A stretch of 64,000 nucleotides of DNA from Chryseobacterium sp. FH1 (GCF_000735135.1 NZ_JPLZ01000006.1:310001-374000); one strand, 5' to 3'; numbered from the stretch's first letter, positions 44,908 to 54,575 are shown. Notes: generated from the letters alone by a model not told the origin. Made by a program: numbers and translations.

Positions 44908-47256
44908 ATGAAAATCAATTTAAATACATATTGCAAATATTTTTTGGCCTCGGGAATTACGGCTTTTGCAGTGTCTTGTAGCAATACCAAATTCCTGAAG
45001 GAAGGCGAATTGCTCTACACTGGAGGTGAAGTGAAGGTGGAAAATGACAGCATTTCCAAAAAGGAAAAGAAGGCTTTGAAAAGTGCTTTGGAAGAAAATC
45101 TGACACCAAAACCGAACTCGTCTTTTTTTGGATTGAGACCAAAATTATATGCCTACAACGCAACCAAAGAACCTGAAAAAGAAAAAGGACTAAGATATTG
45201 GCTGAAGTACAAATTTGGGGAAGAACCGGTTTTGTTGGGCGATGTTGATAGAGAATTTAACAAAGATATTATCGTCAATTATTCTGAGAACAAAGGTTAT
45301 TTCAATGCGAAAGCTAAGTATGACACGGTTTCGAAGAACAAAAAGGCGCAAGTCATTTATACGCTGAATCCTGGTAATCAGTATTTGATCAACAAGGTTA
45401 ATTATCTCCAAGATTCTACTTTGATCAATCAAGAAATTCAGGCTTTGAAAGACAAAAGTTTGCTGAAACCTGGAAATCCTTTTGATTTGGATGTCATCAA
45501 AGCTGAAAGACAAAGAATAGACGATGGTTTGAAGGACAAAGGTTTTTATTATTTCAGTCCAGATAATATCATTGTTCAAGCCGACAGCACTGTGAGCAAA
45601 AATCACAAAGTCGAGTTGAATGTCAAACTAAAAGACAATACGCCGAAACTTGCAACCGAGCAATTTACAATTGATAAAGTGGTTGTTTTTCCAAATTACA
45701 ATCTGCGGGATGCAAAGCGTGGAAAGTACAGCATTCCGATGAATCCGGATTCTTTGAAAGGCTATGAATACAATGATATCTATGTAGTGGACCCAGATAA
45801 AAAATTCAAACCGAGAATTTTTGACCGGGCTCTATATTTTGACAAAGGCGATGTTTACAACCGAAAAGACCATAATTTATCACTCAATCGATTAATCAGT
45901 TTGGGTGTTTTCAAATTCGTTAAAAATGAATTCATCGTTTCAGATTCTTTGAACCACAAGTTTGATGCTTATTATGTTCTGACACCGAGAGAGTTACAAT
46001 CTTTGCGTTTGGAGGCTTTGGGAAGAACCAACTCTGCAAATTACGCCGGAAGTGAGTTGAATCTCAACTGGACTCAACGAAACTTTTTCCGAGGTGCAGA
46101 ACAGTTCAAAGCATCTATTTATGGTGCTTTTGATGTTCAAATCGGTGGACCTGCAGATGCGGAAAACATCTTCCGAGCTGGAGCCAACGCGCAGTTGTCG
46201 ATTCCGAGAATTGTTGCGCCGTTTACATTTAGTTCGTCAAGTGCGTTTGTGCCTCGAACCAACATTCAGATTGGATATGAGTTTCAAAACAGAACCACTT
46301 TATATACTTTGAATACCTTCAACGCATCATTTGGTTATCAATGGAAAGAAAATGTAAGGAAAGAACACGAGCTGAAAGTCATTGATATTTCATTGATCGA
46401 TCCTGCTAATGAAACTCCTAAATTTACTGCGTTAAAAGAAATCAATCCATACTTGCAGAGAGTGACGGATCAGCAATTGATTTTCGGACCAACCTATTCT
46501 TTCACTTATTCCACGACGATGCTTCCAAGAAAAAATACATTCTATTACAAAGGAATGTTGGATTTGGCTGGGAATATCACGGGACTTTTGACGGGCGCCA
46601 ATTACAAAGATGGCGATATCAAAAATATCTTCGGTGTTCCGTTCAGTCAATTTGCCAAGATGGAAAATGATATTCGTTTTTATCACAAATTCTCTGAGAA
46701 AACTTCCTTTGCTTCCAGATTTATCGGAGGCGTGGCAATTCCTTATGGAAACTCAGAGCATATTCCTTTTTCCAGACAATTCTTCGTAGGTGGAAGTAAT
46801 AGTATCAGGGCTTTCCGCGCAAGAACTTTGGGACCAGGAAGCTATGACCCGCGAGGCGAAAATAACACGAGAGCACTATTTGACCAAGCAGGTGACATCA
46901 AACTCGAACTGAATGCAGAATATCGTGTGAACCTCTACAAATTTTTGAACGTTGCCGTGTTTGTAGATGCAGGAAATATTTGGTTGATGAATGACGATAT
47001 CGACGAAAATGGAATCAACACAAGACCAGGCGCAAAGTTTACCAGCGATTTTATGAGTGAAATTGCTGTGGGAGCGGGCGTTGGTTTACGTTTGGACTTC
47101 TCAATTCTGGTTTTAAGATTAGATTTGGCGATGCCTCTCAGAGTTCCTTATTATGCAAAAGATGAGCGTTGGGTTTTAGACAAAGTTAAGTTTGGAGACG
47201 GCAGTTGGCGAAGAGACAATTTGATTTTGAATATTGCGATCGGTTATCCATTTTAA
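44908..47256 (+). CDS. tamL: TamL/BamA-family outer-membrane lipoprotein
   Basis: A 782-residue Omp85-superfamily protein. The lipobox FAVSC near residue 24 makes it a lipoprotein, the feature distinguishing Bacteroidota TamL from proteobacterial TamA. The start SNTKFLKEGELLYTGG is typical. POTRA-like domains extend to about residue 380 and a 16-stranded barrel follows, with the Omp85 motif region FVGGSNSIRAFRARTLGPGS near residue 630 and a C-terminal NIAIGYPF. It is co-transcribed with tamB and is predicted to form the outer-membrane end of that module. Confidence 0.93.
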   Translation: MKINLNTYCKYFLASGITAFAVSCSNTKFLKEGELLYTGGEVKVENDSISKKEKKALKSALEENLTPKPNSSFFGLRPKLYAYNATKEPEKEKGLRYWLKYKFGEEPVLLGDVDREFNKDIIVNYSENKGYFNAKAKYDTVSKNKKAQVIYTLNPGNQYLINKVNYLQDSTLINQEIQALKDKSLLKPGNPFDLDVIKAERQRIDDGLKDKGFYYFSPDNIIVQADSTVSKNHKVELNVKLKDNTPKLATEQFTIDKVVVFPNYNLRDAKRGKYSIPMNPDSLKGYEYNDIYVVDPDKKFKPRIFDRALYFDKGDVYNRKDHNLSLNRLISLGVFKFVKNEFIVSDSLNHKFDAYYVLTPRELQSLRLEALGRTNSANYAGSELNLNWTQRNFFRGAEQFKASIYGAFDVQIGGPADAENIFRAGANAQLSIPRIVAPFTFSSSSAFVPRTNIQIGYEFQNRTTLYTLNTFNASFGYQWKENVRKEHELKVIDISLIDPANETPKFTALKEINPYLQRVTDQQLIFGPTYSFTYSTTMLPRKNTFYYKGMLDLAGNITGLLTGANYKDGDIKNIFGVPFSQFAKMENDIRFYHKFSEKTSFASRFIGGVAIPYGNSEHIPFSRQFFVGGSNSIRAFRARTLGPGSYDPRGENNTRALFDQAGDIKLELNAEYRVNLYKFLNVAVFVDAGNIWLMNDDIDENGINTRPGAKFTSDFMSEIAVGAGVGLRLDFSILVLRLDLAMPLRVPYYAKDERWVLDKVKFGDGSWRRDNLILNIAIGYPF

Positions 47257-47292
47257 TTTAAATTAGAGCCTGTTTAAAAACGATTTAAAAAT

Positions 47293-47410
47293 AAAATTTT
47301 CAAAACGTTTTTCTTTCCCCCAACCCTAAAGGGTGGAAAAACGCCTTAAAAATTTCATCAAAATTACTCCCTTTAGGGTTGGGGAAAGAATTTTGATGAT
47401 ATTTTTAAGG
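47293..47410. repeat. Twin-hairpin CCCTAAAGGG element, copy 2
   Basis: This is the copy at 19960-20071 in reverse order and orientation. The hairpin with AAAATTTTCAAAACGTTTTT and CCAACCCTAAAGGG comes first, then ATTTCATCAAAATTACTCCC with CTTTAGGGTTGGGG and TTTTGATGAT. The whole 313-base gap 47257-47569 consists of this element and two terminators; no gene. Confidence 0.75.
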
Positions 47411-47430
47411 CTCTTAGTTTAAATAATACA

Positions 47431-47461
47431 AGAGTGAACCATTTGGCTCACTCTTTTTTTT
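47431..47461 (+). terminator. Terminator after tamL
   Basis: AGAGTGA (47431-47437) pairs with TCACTCT (47448-47454), extended by CC/GG pairs toward the loop, followed by an eight-T run. Confidence 0.88.
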
Positions 47462-47497
47462 GTTTCAAATTCAGAAAATATCAATTTTATTAATGAA

Positions 47498-47523
47498 AAA
47501 TGGTCGGAAATTTCCGACCATTT
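47498..47523 (-). terminator. Terminator of the RND efflux operon
   Basis: A perfect 26-base palindrome, AAATGGTCGGAAA followed by its complement. On the minus strand it is followed by T residues, 46 bases after the stop of the outer-membrane factor gene. Confidence 0.75.
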
Positions 47524-47569
47524 CTGTTACCCGAAAGTAACTTTTAACAAAAAATAACTTAAACTTTAA

Positions 47570-48991
47570 TTATTTCCATCCGCCTCCCAAAGCACGATAA
47601 AGGTCAACAATACTGCTGAGTCTTTGTCTCTTGATGGAAGCCAGATTCAATTCTGCTTGGAGTGAGTTGGCCTGAGCCGTGATCACTTCCAGATAATTTG
47701 CCATTCCGCCTTTGTAAAGGAGTTCGGCACTTTTGATCGCGTCCTTCAACGTCGTCACTTGTTCAGAAGCTTTTACTTCCTGAAGTTTCAGATTTTCGTT
47801 GGAGACCAATGCGTCAGACACTTCGCCAACCGCATTCAGAACAGATTGACGAAAAGCCAAAACATTTTTCTCTCTTTGGATTTTTGCCACATTTAGATCT
47901 GTTTTCAGCTGTCTTTTTTGGAAAATCGGCTGTGTGATACCGCCTAAAACAGAACCGAACAACGATGCTGGAATCTGAAACCAGTTATCGATTTTAAATG
48001 AATTCACGCCACCGTTTGCGGTAATCCTCAAAGCAGGATACATACTCGCTTGAGCAATTCCCACAATTGAATTGGATTCCAACAAAACCAATTCCTGCTG
48101 ACGAACATCCGGACGACGACTTACCATCGCAGCCGGAATTCCCGCTGAGATATTTTGTGGTAAGGATGAATCGGACATTTCAATCGTTCTGCTGATTTTA
48201 TCTGGATTTTCACCCACCAAAATACTCAATGCATTTTCCTGAATGGCAATATTTTGTTCTAATTGCGTAATCAAAAGTTCCGTAGATTCTGTTCTCGCTT
48301 TCGCTTGCTGAACGCCCAAGGAAGTCGTTTCTCCACCTTTCCAGATTTTCTCCGTCACATCCAAAGTATTTTTGCTAAGTTCCAAATTGGATTTCGCAAC
48401 ATTCATTTGTTTGTCCAGCATCAGCAAATTGTAGTAGCCTTGAGCGATCGCCGCGACAACTTGTGTTTGAATGGCTTTCGAAGCTTCATAAGTTTGGAGA
48501 TATTGAACTCTCGAAACTTCCTGTTGATTTTTGATTTTTCCCCAAATGTCTGCTTCCCAGCCTAAGTTAAACGCTACATTGTAATCCTCAACGTGGCTTT
48601 GTCCTAAAAACAAATTCAGACTTTGCCCGTTCATACTGTTTTTTGAAGGTTTGGAAATCTGACCAGAAACACCAAAACTGATGTCCGGATATTGCAGATA
48701 TTTTGCCTGAAGTAATCGTTCTTGCGAGGAAGCAACTTGTTTCAAAGCGATCTGCAGGTCATAATTATTTTTGATTCCTTTTTCTATCAAGTTTTGCAAA
48801 ATAGGATCTTTGAAGAATTGTCTCCACTCCAGATTGGCGATGCTCGCCGTGTCAGCCGTTGCCGTGTACTGGAATTTCTCCGGCACGTCTGGACTCACTT
48901 TATCCAAAGCTAATTTCGGCATGCAGGAAACCGCACTAGCGACGACTACTGTTGATACCAAAATCTCTTTTATTTTATTTATGATGTTCAT
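47570..48991 (-). CDS. Outer-membrane efflux factor, TolC/NodT family lipoprotein
   Basis: A 473-residue TolC-superfamily protein. The lipobox SAVSC near residue 23 gives a lipid anchor, as in the NodT/OprM type. The paired repeats characteristic of the family are visible (NNYDLQIALKQVASSQERLL, GWEADIWGKIKNQQEVSRVQ; AAMVSRRPDVRQQELVLLES, QREKNVLAFRQSVLNAVGEV). It forms the trimeric outer-membrane duct of the efflux complex encoded by the two upstream genes. The gap to the RND pump gene, 202 bases, is filled with repeat sequence. Confidence 0.94.
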   Translation of the reverse strand: MNIINKIKEILVSTVVVASAVSCMPKLALDKVSPDVPEKFQYTATADTASIANLEWRQFFKDPILQNLIEKGIKNNYDLQIALKQVASSQERLLQAKYLQYPDISFGVSGQISKPSKNSMNGQSLNLFLGQSHVEDYNVAFNLGWEADIWGKIKNQQEVSRVQYLQTYEASKAIQTQVVAAIAQGYYNLLMLDKQMNVAKSNLELSKNTLDVTEKIWKGGETTSLGVQQAKARTESTELLITQLEQNIAIQENALSILVGENPDKISRTIEMSDSSLPQNISAGIPAAMVSRRPDVRQQELVLLESNSIVGIAQASMYPALRITANGGVNSFKIDNWFQIPASLFGSVLGGITQPIFQKRQLKTDLNVAKIQREKNVLAFRQSVLNAVGEVSDALVSNENLKLQEVKASEQVTTLKDAIKSAELLYKGGMANYLEVITAQANSLQAELNLASIKRQRLSSIVDLYRALGGGWK

Positions 48992-49026
48992 TTGTTTTCT
49001 TTTAGTTATATATTATTGATGTCTTG

Positions 49027-49190
49027 TTTTGGGTAGCTTTATCCGCCTGTAGTTTATCCTGAGCGAAGTCGAAGGAATCCCAATTGTCACTCTGAGGTTC
49101 TCGAAGAGTCCACTCAAGTCGGGCTGCGTAGGATTCCGCTTTCAAGACTTTCTTAAGTCCCTCTCTCTTGGAGAAGGATCTAGGGTGAGG
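49027..49190. repeat. Composite dispersed repeat with TTTTGGG-AGCT-TATCCGCCT
   Basis: TTTTGGGTAGCTTTATCCGC starts at 49027 and CCACTCAAGTCGGGCT lies at 49110-49125. Both have close copies at 55713-55779. Between them is TCCTGAGCGAAGTCGAAGGA and after them a further common unit (CCCTCTCTCTTGGAGAAGGA). No gene in the gap 48992-49193. Confidence 0.65.
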
Positions 49191-49193
49191 ATT

Positions 49194-52100
49194 TTAAATA
49201 TAATTCAAAGCCGCTTTTTCTTTTTTGAGTCTGCGTTTCTTTCTGCTTGGCATTTTCTCGTGCAGGTATTGGAAGATCACGTACATCACCGGAATGATGA
49301 AAATTCCGAAAACGACACCAGTCAACATCCCACCAACGGTACTGATTCCAATCGAATGATTTCCTTTTGCCGCCGCACCTTGCGACCAAACCAACGGCAA
49401 CATCCCGATGATAAAGGCAAATGAGGTCATTAAAATTGGTCTCAATCTTAACCTTGAAGCTTGAAGAGCAGATTCTATCAACGTTTTTCCAGCTTGTCGT
49501 CTTTGAACCGCGAATTCAACAATCAAGATTGCATTTTTCGCTAATAATCCAACGAGCATGATCAATCCAACCTGAACATAAATGTTGTTGTCAATTCCAG
49601 CCAAACCTGTGAAAGCGTACACTCCGAAAATACCTGTAGGAATCGTCAAAATAATCGCAAACGGCAGAATGTAACTTTCGTACTGCGCTGCCAATAGGAA
49701 GTACACGAACAAAATACTTAGAAGGAAAATAAATCCAGTTTGTCCACCCGTTTTGATTTCTTCACGCGTGATTCCTGTCCATTCGTAGCCGTAACCTCTT
49801 GGCAATGAAAGTTTCGCAGTTTCCTCAACCGCTTTGATCGCATCTCCAGTGCTGTAACCAGGTTTTGGCGTTCCATTGATTGTCACGGCATTGAAAAGGT
49901 TATTTCGAGTCACTGTTTCTGGTCCGAAAGTTCTTTTCAAGCTTACCAAAGTTTTTACTGGAACCATTTCGCTTTGGTTATTTTTCACGTAGATTCCCTC
50001 AAGTGAGTTAGCGTCGGTTCTGTAAGGAACATCGGCTTGAGCCATCACTCGATAATATTTCCCAAACCTGTTGAAATCTGAAACGAAACTACTTCCGTAA
50101 TAGATCTGCATGGTCTGCATCAGATCGGTTACAGAAACGCCTAACTGATTGGCTTTGTCGGCATCCACTTCAATCGTGTATTGAGGATTTCCTGCGGCAT
50201 AAGTCGTAAAAGCAAACGCAATCTCCGGACGTTTCATCAATTCTCCAATGAAAGCCTGTGTTGTAGTTCCCAATTGTTCAAAAGAACCATTGGTCTTGTC
50301 CTGCAGCATAAACTCGAATCCGGAAACGTTACCAAAACCTTGGACAGTAGGGAAGTTGAAGAAGAATGTGCTGGCATCTTTCACCTGCGAAACTTTCCCT
50401 GTCAATGTCGCTGCAATCTGATCTGGGTCACTCACAGCACCTCTTTTGTCGAGGTCTTTTAGCTTGATGAAACCAGCAGCGTAAGGCGATGCGTTGGCAT
50501 TACTGATGAAATTTAAACCATCTGCAACCCAAAGATGTTTTGTCGATTCTTCTTTATTAATGATGTTATCAATCTGAGAAGTCGCTTTGTGTGTTCTTTC
50601 CAATGAACTTCCTGGAGGCGTATTGACGGCAAACAAGACAAAACCTTGATCTTCCGTTGGGATAAATCCTGTTGGCGCTTTGTTAATTAAGAAAATTGTG
50701 AACGCCGTGATCAAGACAAGTCCTCCAACGCCGACCCATTTGTTTTTAATCAAGAATTTAAGACTGTAGATATATTTTCGAGTCATCTTATTGAAGGCCA
50801 GATTGAAGGCGTTGAAAAACCTCGCTCCAAAACCTTTTTTCTGACCGTGCTCTCCGTGTTCACCTTGAGGATCACTTAGTAGAAGTGCGCATAAGGCTGG
50901 ACTAAGCGTCAATGCATTGACCGCTGAAATCAAAATCGCAATCGCTAATGTAAATGCAAACTGTCTGTAGAAAACACCTGCTGGACCTTGCATGAATCCA
51001 ACCGGAACGAAAACCGCTGACATGACCAAAGTGATGGATATAATGGCGCCCGAAATTTCACTCATCGATTCTCTCGTCGCTTGCTCAACTGGCAAACCTG
51101 TGTGTTCCATCTTGGAATGGACAGCTTCGACAACCACGATTGCATCATCGACGACAATTCCAATCGCCAATACCAAGGCAAACAATGTCAACATATTGAT
51201 ACTGAATCCGAATAAATTCAAGAAGAAAAATGTCCCGATAATCGCTACTGGAACCGCAATCGCCGGAATCAAGGTCGATCTGAAATCCTGAAGGAAAATA
51301 TAAACGACAATGAAAACCAAGATAAATGCAATCACCAAAGTCTCAACGACCTGATGGATCGAGGCGTCCAAAAAGTCTTTGGAATTGTACATGATGATTG
51401 GTTCAACACCTTTAGGAAGCGTCGTTTTCATTTGCTCAACTTGCTTCTCTATCTCCGTGATAATCTCGTTGGAATTGGAACCAGCCGTCTGTAGAATGGC
51501 GAAACCAGCAACCGGTTTTCCATCAACTCTGTTGGATGCGGTGTAGCTGTAAGAACCAAATTCAACTCTTGCCACATCTTTCAATCTCAAAAATGAACCG
51601 TCATTATTCGATTTGATCACGATGTTTTCGTAATCTGTGTTTTGGTTGAGTTTCCCTTTGTATTTTAAAATATATTCGTAAGTTTCCTTGCTTCCTTGTC
51701 CCAATCGTCCAGGCGCTGCTTCTAGGTTGCTATTTTTGATTGTTGCGAGAACTTCTTGAGGAGACAACCCATTATCAGCCAATCTGTCTGGTTTCAGCCA
51801 AACTCTCATCGAGTAATCTCTGGCGCCGAAAACCTGAGCCTGCGCTACGCCGGGAATACGCTGAATTTCTGGAATGACATTGATCTTCAGATAATTCTGT
51901 AAGAATAATTCATCGTATTGTTTAGCATCATTGCTGGAAAGTCCCATAAACATGATCATACTGTTCTGAACTTTCTGAGTCGAGATCCCTGCCTGAACAA
52001 CCTCTTGCGGAAGCTGACTCATGGCTTTGGAAACTCTGTTTTGAACGTTCACCGCCGCGTTGTCCGGATCTGAACCTTGTTTGAAAAAGATACTCAATGT

Positions 52101-52364
52101 CATCGATCCATCGTTGCTGGAATTCGAGGTCATGTAGGTCATATTTTCCACACCATTTACGGCTTCCTCGATAGGATTGGCTACAGAACGGGCAACAACT
52201 TCGGCATTTGCACCGGGATAAGATGCAGTGACCTGAACGCTTGGTGGCGCAATGTCTGGGAAAAGCGTGATCGGCAATTGAAACACCGAGAGCAATCCCA
52301 ATAATAATAAGATAATCGAAATAACCGTTGAGAGTACCGGTCTTTCTATAAATTGTTTTAGCAT
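49194..52364 (-). CDS. RND multidrug efflux pump, HAE1 family
   Basis: A 1056-residue inner-membrane proton antiporter of the AcrB/MexB type. It begins MLKQFIERPVLSTVISIILL with the first transmembrane helix, has two large periplasmic loops and twelve helices. TM4 carries the proton-relay aspartates (GIVVDDAIVVVEAV, with DD near residues 402-403), and the repeat half shows QVGLIMLVGLLAKNAILIVE. I start at 52364 because homologues begin MLKxFIxRP; the open frame continues to 52409 without family similarity. It is preceded by its adaptor and followed by the outer-membrane factor gene, all repressed presumably by the TetR protein at 53954. Confidence 0.96.
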   Translation of the reverse strand: MLKQFIERPVLSTVISIILLLLGLLSVFQLPITLFPDIAPPSVQVTASYPGANAEVVARSVANPIEEAVNGVENMTYMTSNSSNDGSMTLSIFFKQGSDPDNAAVNVQNRVSKAMSQLPQEVVQAGISTQKVQNSMIMFMGLSSNDAKQYDELFLQNYLKINVIPEIQRIPGVAQAQVFGARDYSMRVWLKPDRLADNGLSPQEVLATIKNSNLEAAPGRLGQGSKETYEYILKYKGKLNQNTDYENIVIKSNNDGSFLRLKDVARVEFGSYSYTASNRVDGKPVAGFAILQTAGSNSNEIITEIEKQVEQMKTTLPKGVEPIIMYNSKDFLDASIHQVVETLVIAFILVFIVVYIFLQDFRSTLIPAIAVPVAIIGTFFFLNLFGFSINMLTLFALVLAIGIVVDDAIVVVEAVHSKMEHTGLPVEQATRESMSEISGAIISITLVMSAVFVPVGFMQGPAGVFYRQFAFTLAIAILISAVNALTLSPALCALLLSDPQGEHGEHGQKKGFGARFFNAFNLAFNKMTRKYIYSLKFLIKNKWVGVGGLVLITAFTIFLINKAPTGFIPTEDQGFVLFAVNTPPGSSLERTHKATSQIDNIINKEESTKHLWVADGLNFISNANASPYAAGFIKLKDLDKRGAVSDPDQIAATLTGKVSQVKDASTFFFNFPTVQGFGNVSGFEFMLQDKTNGSFEQLGTTTQAFIGELMKRPEIAFAFTTYAAGNPQYTIEVDADKANQLGVSVTDLMQTMQIYYGSSFVSDFNRFGKYYRVMAQADVPYRTDANSLEGIYVKNNQSEMVPVKTLVSLKRTFGPETVTRNNLFNAVTINGTPKPGYSTGDAIKAVEETAKLSLPRGYGYEWTGITREEIKTGGQTGFIFLLSILFVYFLLAAQYESYILPFAIILTIPTGIFGVYAFTGLAGIDNNIYVQVGLIMLVGLLAKNAILIVEFAVQRRQAGKTLIESALQASRLRLRPILMTSFAFIIGMLPLVWSQGAAAKGNHSIGISTVGGMLTGVVFGIFIIPVMYVIFQYLHEKMPSRKKRRLKKEKAALNYI

Positions 52365-52491
52365 AAGAAGTTTAGTTTTAGTTGGCTTATAGCATTTAGC
52401 TTTTGGCAATTGGCTTTCAAAAGCAATGTTTAGATAATTGTTAAATATTGAATTGAAAGCAAAAAGCGAATAGCCAGTAGCAAAAAGCAGT

Positions 52492-53652
52492 TTACAATGG
52501 TGTCGCTGTCAATAAGCTATCAGAAGAAATCATTTTTGGTTTGATGGATGCACCGTCTTTTAAGCTGCCTAAACCTGTGAAGACAATCTGGTCACCTTTT
52601 TTAAGTCCTTCGGAAATAAAATAATAATGTTCCGTCTTTCCGGAAATCGTGATTGGTTTGCTGGTGACTGTTTTGTCTTTTCCAAGAACATAAACGTAAG
52701 TTTTATCTTGAATTTCGAAGGTTGATTCTTGCGGAATGACAACTGCATCTGATAATAATTGAGGCATTCTAACCTTTCCTGTGTTACCACTTCTCAAAGT
52801 TCCGTTCGGATTTGGGAAAGTTGCACGAACTGTGATTGCACCAGTACTTTTATCGAATTGTCCATCGATCATTTTCATTTTTCCTTTTTCGGAATAGGTC
52901 GTGTTATCAGCAATCACCAGATTTACCAAAGGCATGTTTTTCATTTTTTCTTCCAGCGTTGCGCCGGCGTATTTCTTTTGAAAAGCAATAAAGTCGATTT
53001 CACTGATGGAGAAATAGGCATAAATCTCGCTGATGTCCGAAACAAAAGTCAGAGGAGTAGGATCTGATTTGGAAATCAAACTTCCTTTTTTGTACGGAAT
53101 TCTACCAAGATAACCGCTTACGGGCGCTGTAATCGTCGTAAAACCATTGGTGATTCTGGAACCGCTCAAAGATGCTTTTGCCTGAGCTGCAGTTGCCACT
53201 GCGACGGCGTAATTGGCTTTGGCTGTTTTCAGTTGGACATCGGAAACCACTTTCTCTGCAACCAAAGTTGTGAGTCGGTCAACTTCTACTTTCATTTTTT
53301 GAATGTTGGCGTTGGCTGCTTGTAGATTGGCACTTGCCATATTCACTTGTTCGCCGTAAGATCTGGAATCGATTTTAAACAATGGTTGTCCAGCTCTTAC
53401 GAATGCGCCTTCCTCAACGAAGATTTTATCAAGATAACCATCGACTTGAGATCTGATCTCGACATTATTTTTTCCTTCCAAAGCGGTCGGGAATTCCTGA
53501 AAAGTTGAAGTGTTAGATGTGATCACCGTGTAGACTGGTAATTCCGGAGCTGGCGGTAATGCTCCAACACCTTCAGCCGCTTTTGTGCAGTTTTGTAAAA
53601 GTATGATACTCGATGTAAGTATGAGCAATTTTATTTTAGTAATAGTTTTCAT
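52492..53652 (-). CDS. RND efflux periplasmic adaptor, lipoprotein
   Basis: A 386-residue membrane-fusion protein of the AcrA/MexA type. The lipobox is ILLQNC near residue 22. Domains in order: lipoyl half-motifs (VEIRSQVDGYLDKIFVEEGA and ITAPVSGYLGRIPYKKGSLI) flanking an alpha-hairpin (about residues 100-160), a beta-barrel domain (GQFDKSTGAITVRATFPNPN) and a membrane-proximal domain. It bridges the pump and the outer-membrane factor. It is the first gene of the operon. The 127-base gap to the pump gene is rich in imperfect GCTTTTGGC-like repeats. Confidence 0.95.
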   Translation of the reverse strand: MKTITKIKLLILTSSIILLQNCTKAAEGVGALPPAPELPVYTVITSNTSTFQEFPTALEGKNNVEIRSQVDGYLDKIFVEEGAFVRAGQPLFKIDSRSYGEQVNMASANLQAANANIQKMKVEVDRLTTLVAEKVVSDVQLKTAKANYAVAVATAAQAKASLSGSRITNGFTTITAPVSGYLGRIPYKKGSLISKSDPTPLTFVSDISEIYAYFSISEIDFIAFQKKYAGATLEEKMKNMPLVNLVIADNTTYSEKGKMKMIDGQFDKSTGAITVRATFPNPNGTLRSGNTGKVRMPQLLSDAVVIPQESTFEIQDKTYVYVLGKDKTVTSKPITISGKTEHYYFISEGLKKGDQIVFTGLGSLKDGASIKPKMISSDSLLTATPL

Positions 53653-53712
53653 TTTGGGTTTGAATTATGGATTAAGTTAGATATGTTCTTAATAGTTTTA
53701 TAGTTATTTTTC

Positions 53713-53724
53713 CTAACAGTGTTA
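53713..53724. promoter_or_regulatory. TetR-type operator, site 1
   Basis: CTAACAGTGTTA, a near-palindrome 60 bases before the adaptor start. In this position it could overlap the promoter of the efflux operon. The 301-base gap 53653-53953 holds three such sites and no gene. Confidence 0.65.
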
Positions 53725-53827
53725 ATGATTTGTTCAAAAAAATATAACATTCGGATTGGATTAGATTTCTGTTTTCATAATATTTTGGTTTAATGTTATT
53801 CTTAATTATTTAAAGCTGTTATTATAT

Positions 53828-53839
53828 CTAACGGTGTTA
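53828..53839. promoter_or_regulatory. TetR-type operator, site 2
   Basis: CTAACGGTGTTA, matching sites 1, 3 and 4 at the CTAAC and GTTA ends, in the middle of the gap between the tetR and adaptor genes. Confidence 0.6.
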
Positions 53840-53921
53840 ATATAGACAAGTAAGTTTATTCGAAAGAGAAGGATTTCAAATCTACTTGAAAATCTTTAAG
53901 ATTAATTTAATGTTAATTTTC

Positions 53922-53933
53922 CTAACACTGTTA
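53922..53933. promoter_or_regulatory. TetR-type operator, site 3
   Basis: CTAACACTGTTA, with TTAAT following as in site 1, 20 bases after the tetR stop codon. Site 3 lies on the far side of the gap from the adaptor start. Confidence 0.6.
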
Positions 53934-53953
53934 ATTGATGATACAAAAAAAAA

Positions 53954-54550
53954 TTACAATGACTTTATAAAAGCCGAAACAGTTTCGTCCAACGTTGTTT
54001 TATTCATTGTAGAAGGAATATCTGCATTTCTCATCATCATGATAGATATCAATCCGTGAACGGCTGAAAACAAAGCGTGAGAAGAGTGGCAGGCATTATC
54101 AGGATTTGATCCTTTTTTATTGATGATTTCCAAAGTGCATTCGTAAAGCATATCTTGGAAAGAGGAAAATTCTTCCTTCATCATGCCTTTCCCGCTACAC
54201 TGCATTCCAAGACCAAACATCAATTGGTAATATTCTTTGTTTTTAAAAGCAAACTCCCAATAAGCATCTACAATCGCCGTCAATTGATCTTCTGGCGTTT
54301 CGTATTTTTTCTGAGCTTTCAGCAACTCGATGTGTAATTGATGAAAACCGTTTAGAGAGATTTCGTACAAAATCGCCTCCTTATTTTCGAAGTAGTCATA
54401 AACTACAGGAGCACTGTATTCAATCGCATCAGCAATCTTACGTATAGAAAGTGCGGCCCAACCTTCCGTTTTGGCCAAATTGAAAGCCTCCTGCAAAATA
54501 TTTGCACGGATAGATTCCTTTTCTCTTTGACGACGTTCGTGTAAGCCCAT
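53954..54550 (-). CDS. TetR-family repressor of the RND efflux operon
   Basis: A 198-residue TetR regulator. The N-terminal helix-turn-helix is SIRKIADAIEYSAPVVYDYF followed by ENKEAILYEI (residues about 35-65); the C-terminal ligand domain is variable. It lies directly upstream of and in line with the adaptor-pump-outer-membrane factor genes. Four copies of the palindrome CTAACnnnGTTA occur around it, one 12 bases before its own start (54563-54575) and three between it and the adaptor gene, so it probably represses both itself and the pump. The inducing ligand is unknown. Confidence 0.92.
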   Translation of the reverse strand: MGLHERRQREKESIRANILQEAFNLAKTEGWAALSIRKIADAIEYSAPVVYDYFENKEAILYEISLNGFHQLHIELLKAQKKYETPEDQLTAIVDAYWEFAFKNKEYYQLMFGLGMQCSGKGMMKEEFSSFQDMLYECTLEIINKKGSNPDNACHSSHALFSAVHGLISIMMMRNADIPSTMNKTTLDETVSAFIKSL

Positions 54551-54562
54551 TATTTTAAATTT

Positions 54563-54575
54563 CTAACAGCGTTAG
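54563..54575. promoter_or_regulatory. TetR-type operator, site 4 (autoregulatory)
   Basis: CTAACAGCGTTAG, the most symmetrical of the four sites, lies 12 bases before the tetR start codon. It would block transcription or translation start of tetR itself. Confidence 0.7.

Noticed and set aside
52365-52491. GCTTTTGGC-like imperfect repeats between pump and adaptor genes
   Set aside because: Quasi-palindromic but degenerate; no definable unit or boundaries, so not listed as a repeat feature.
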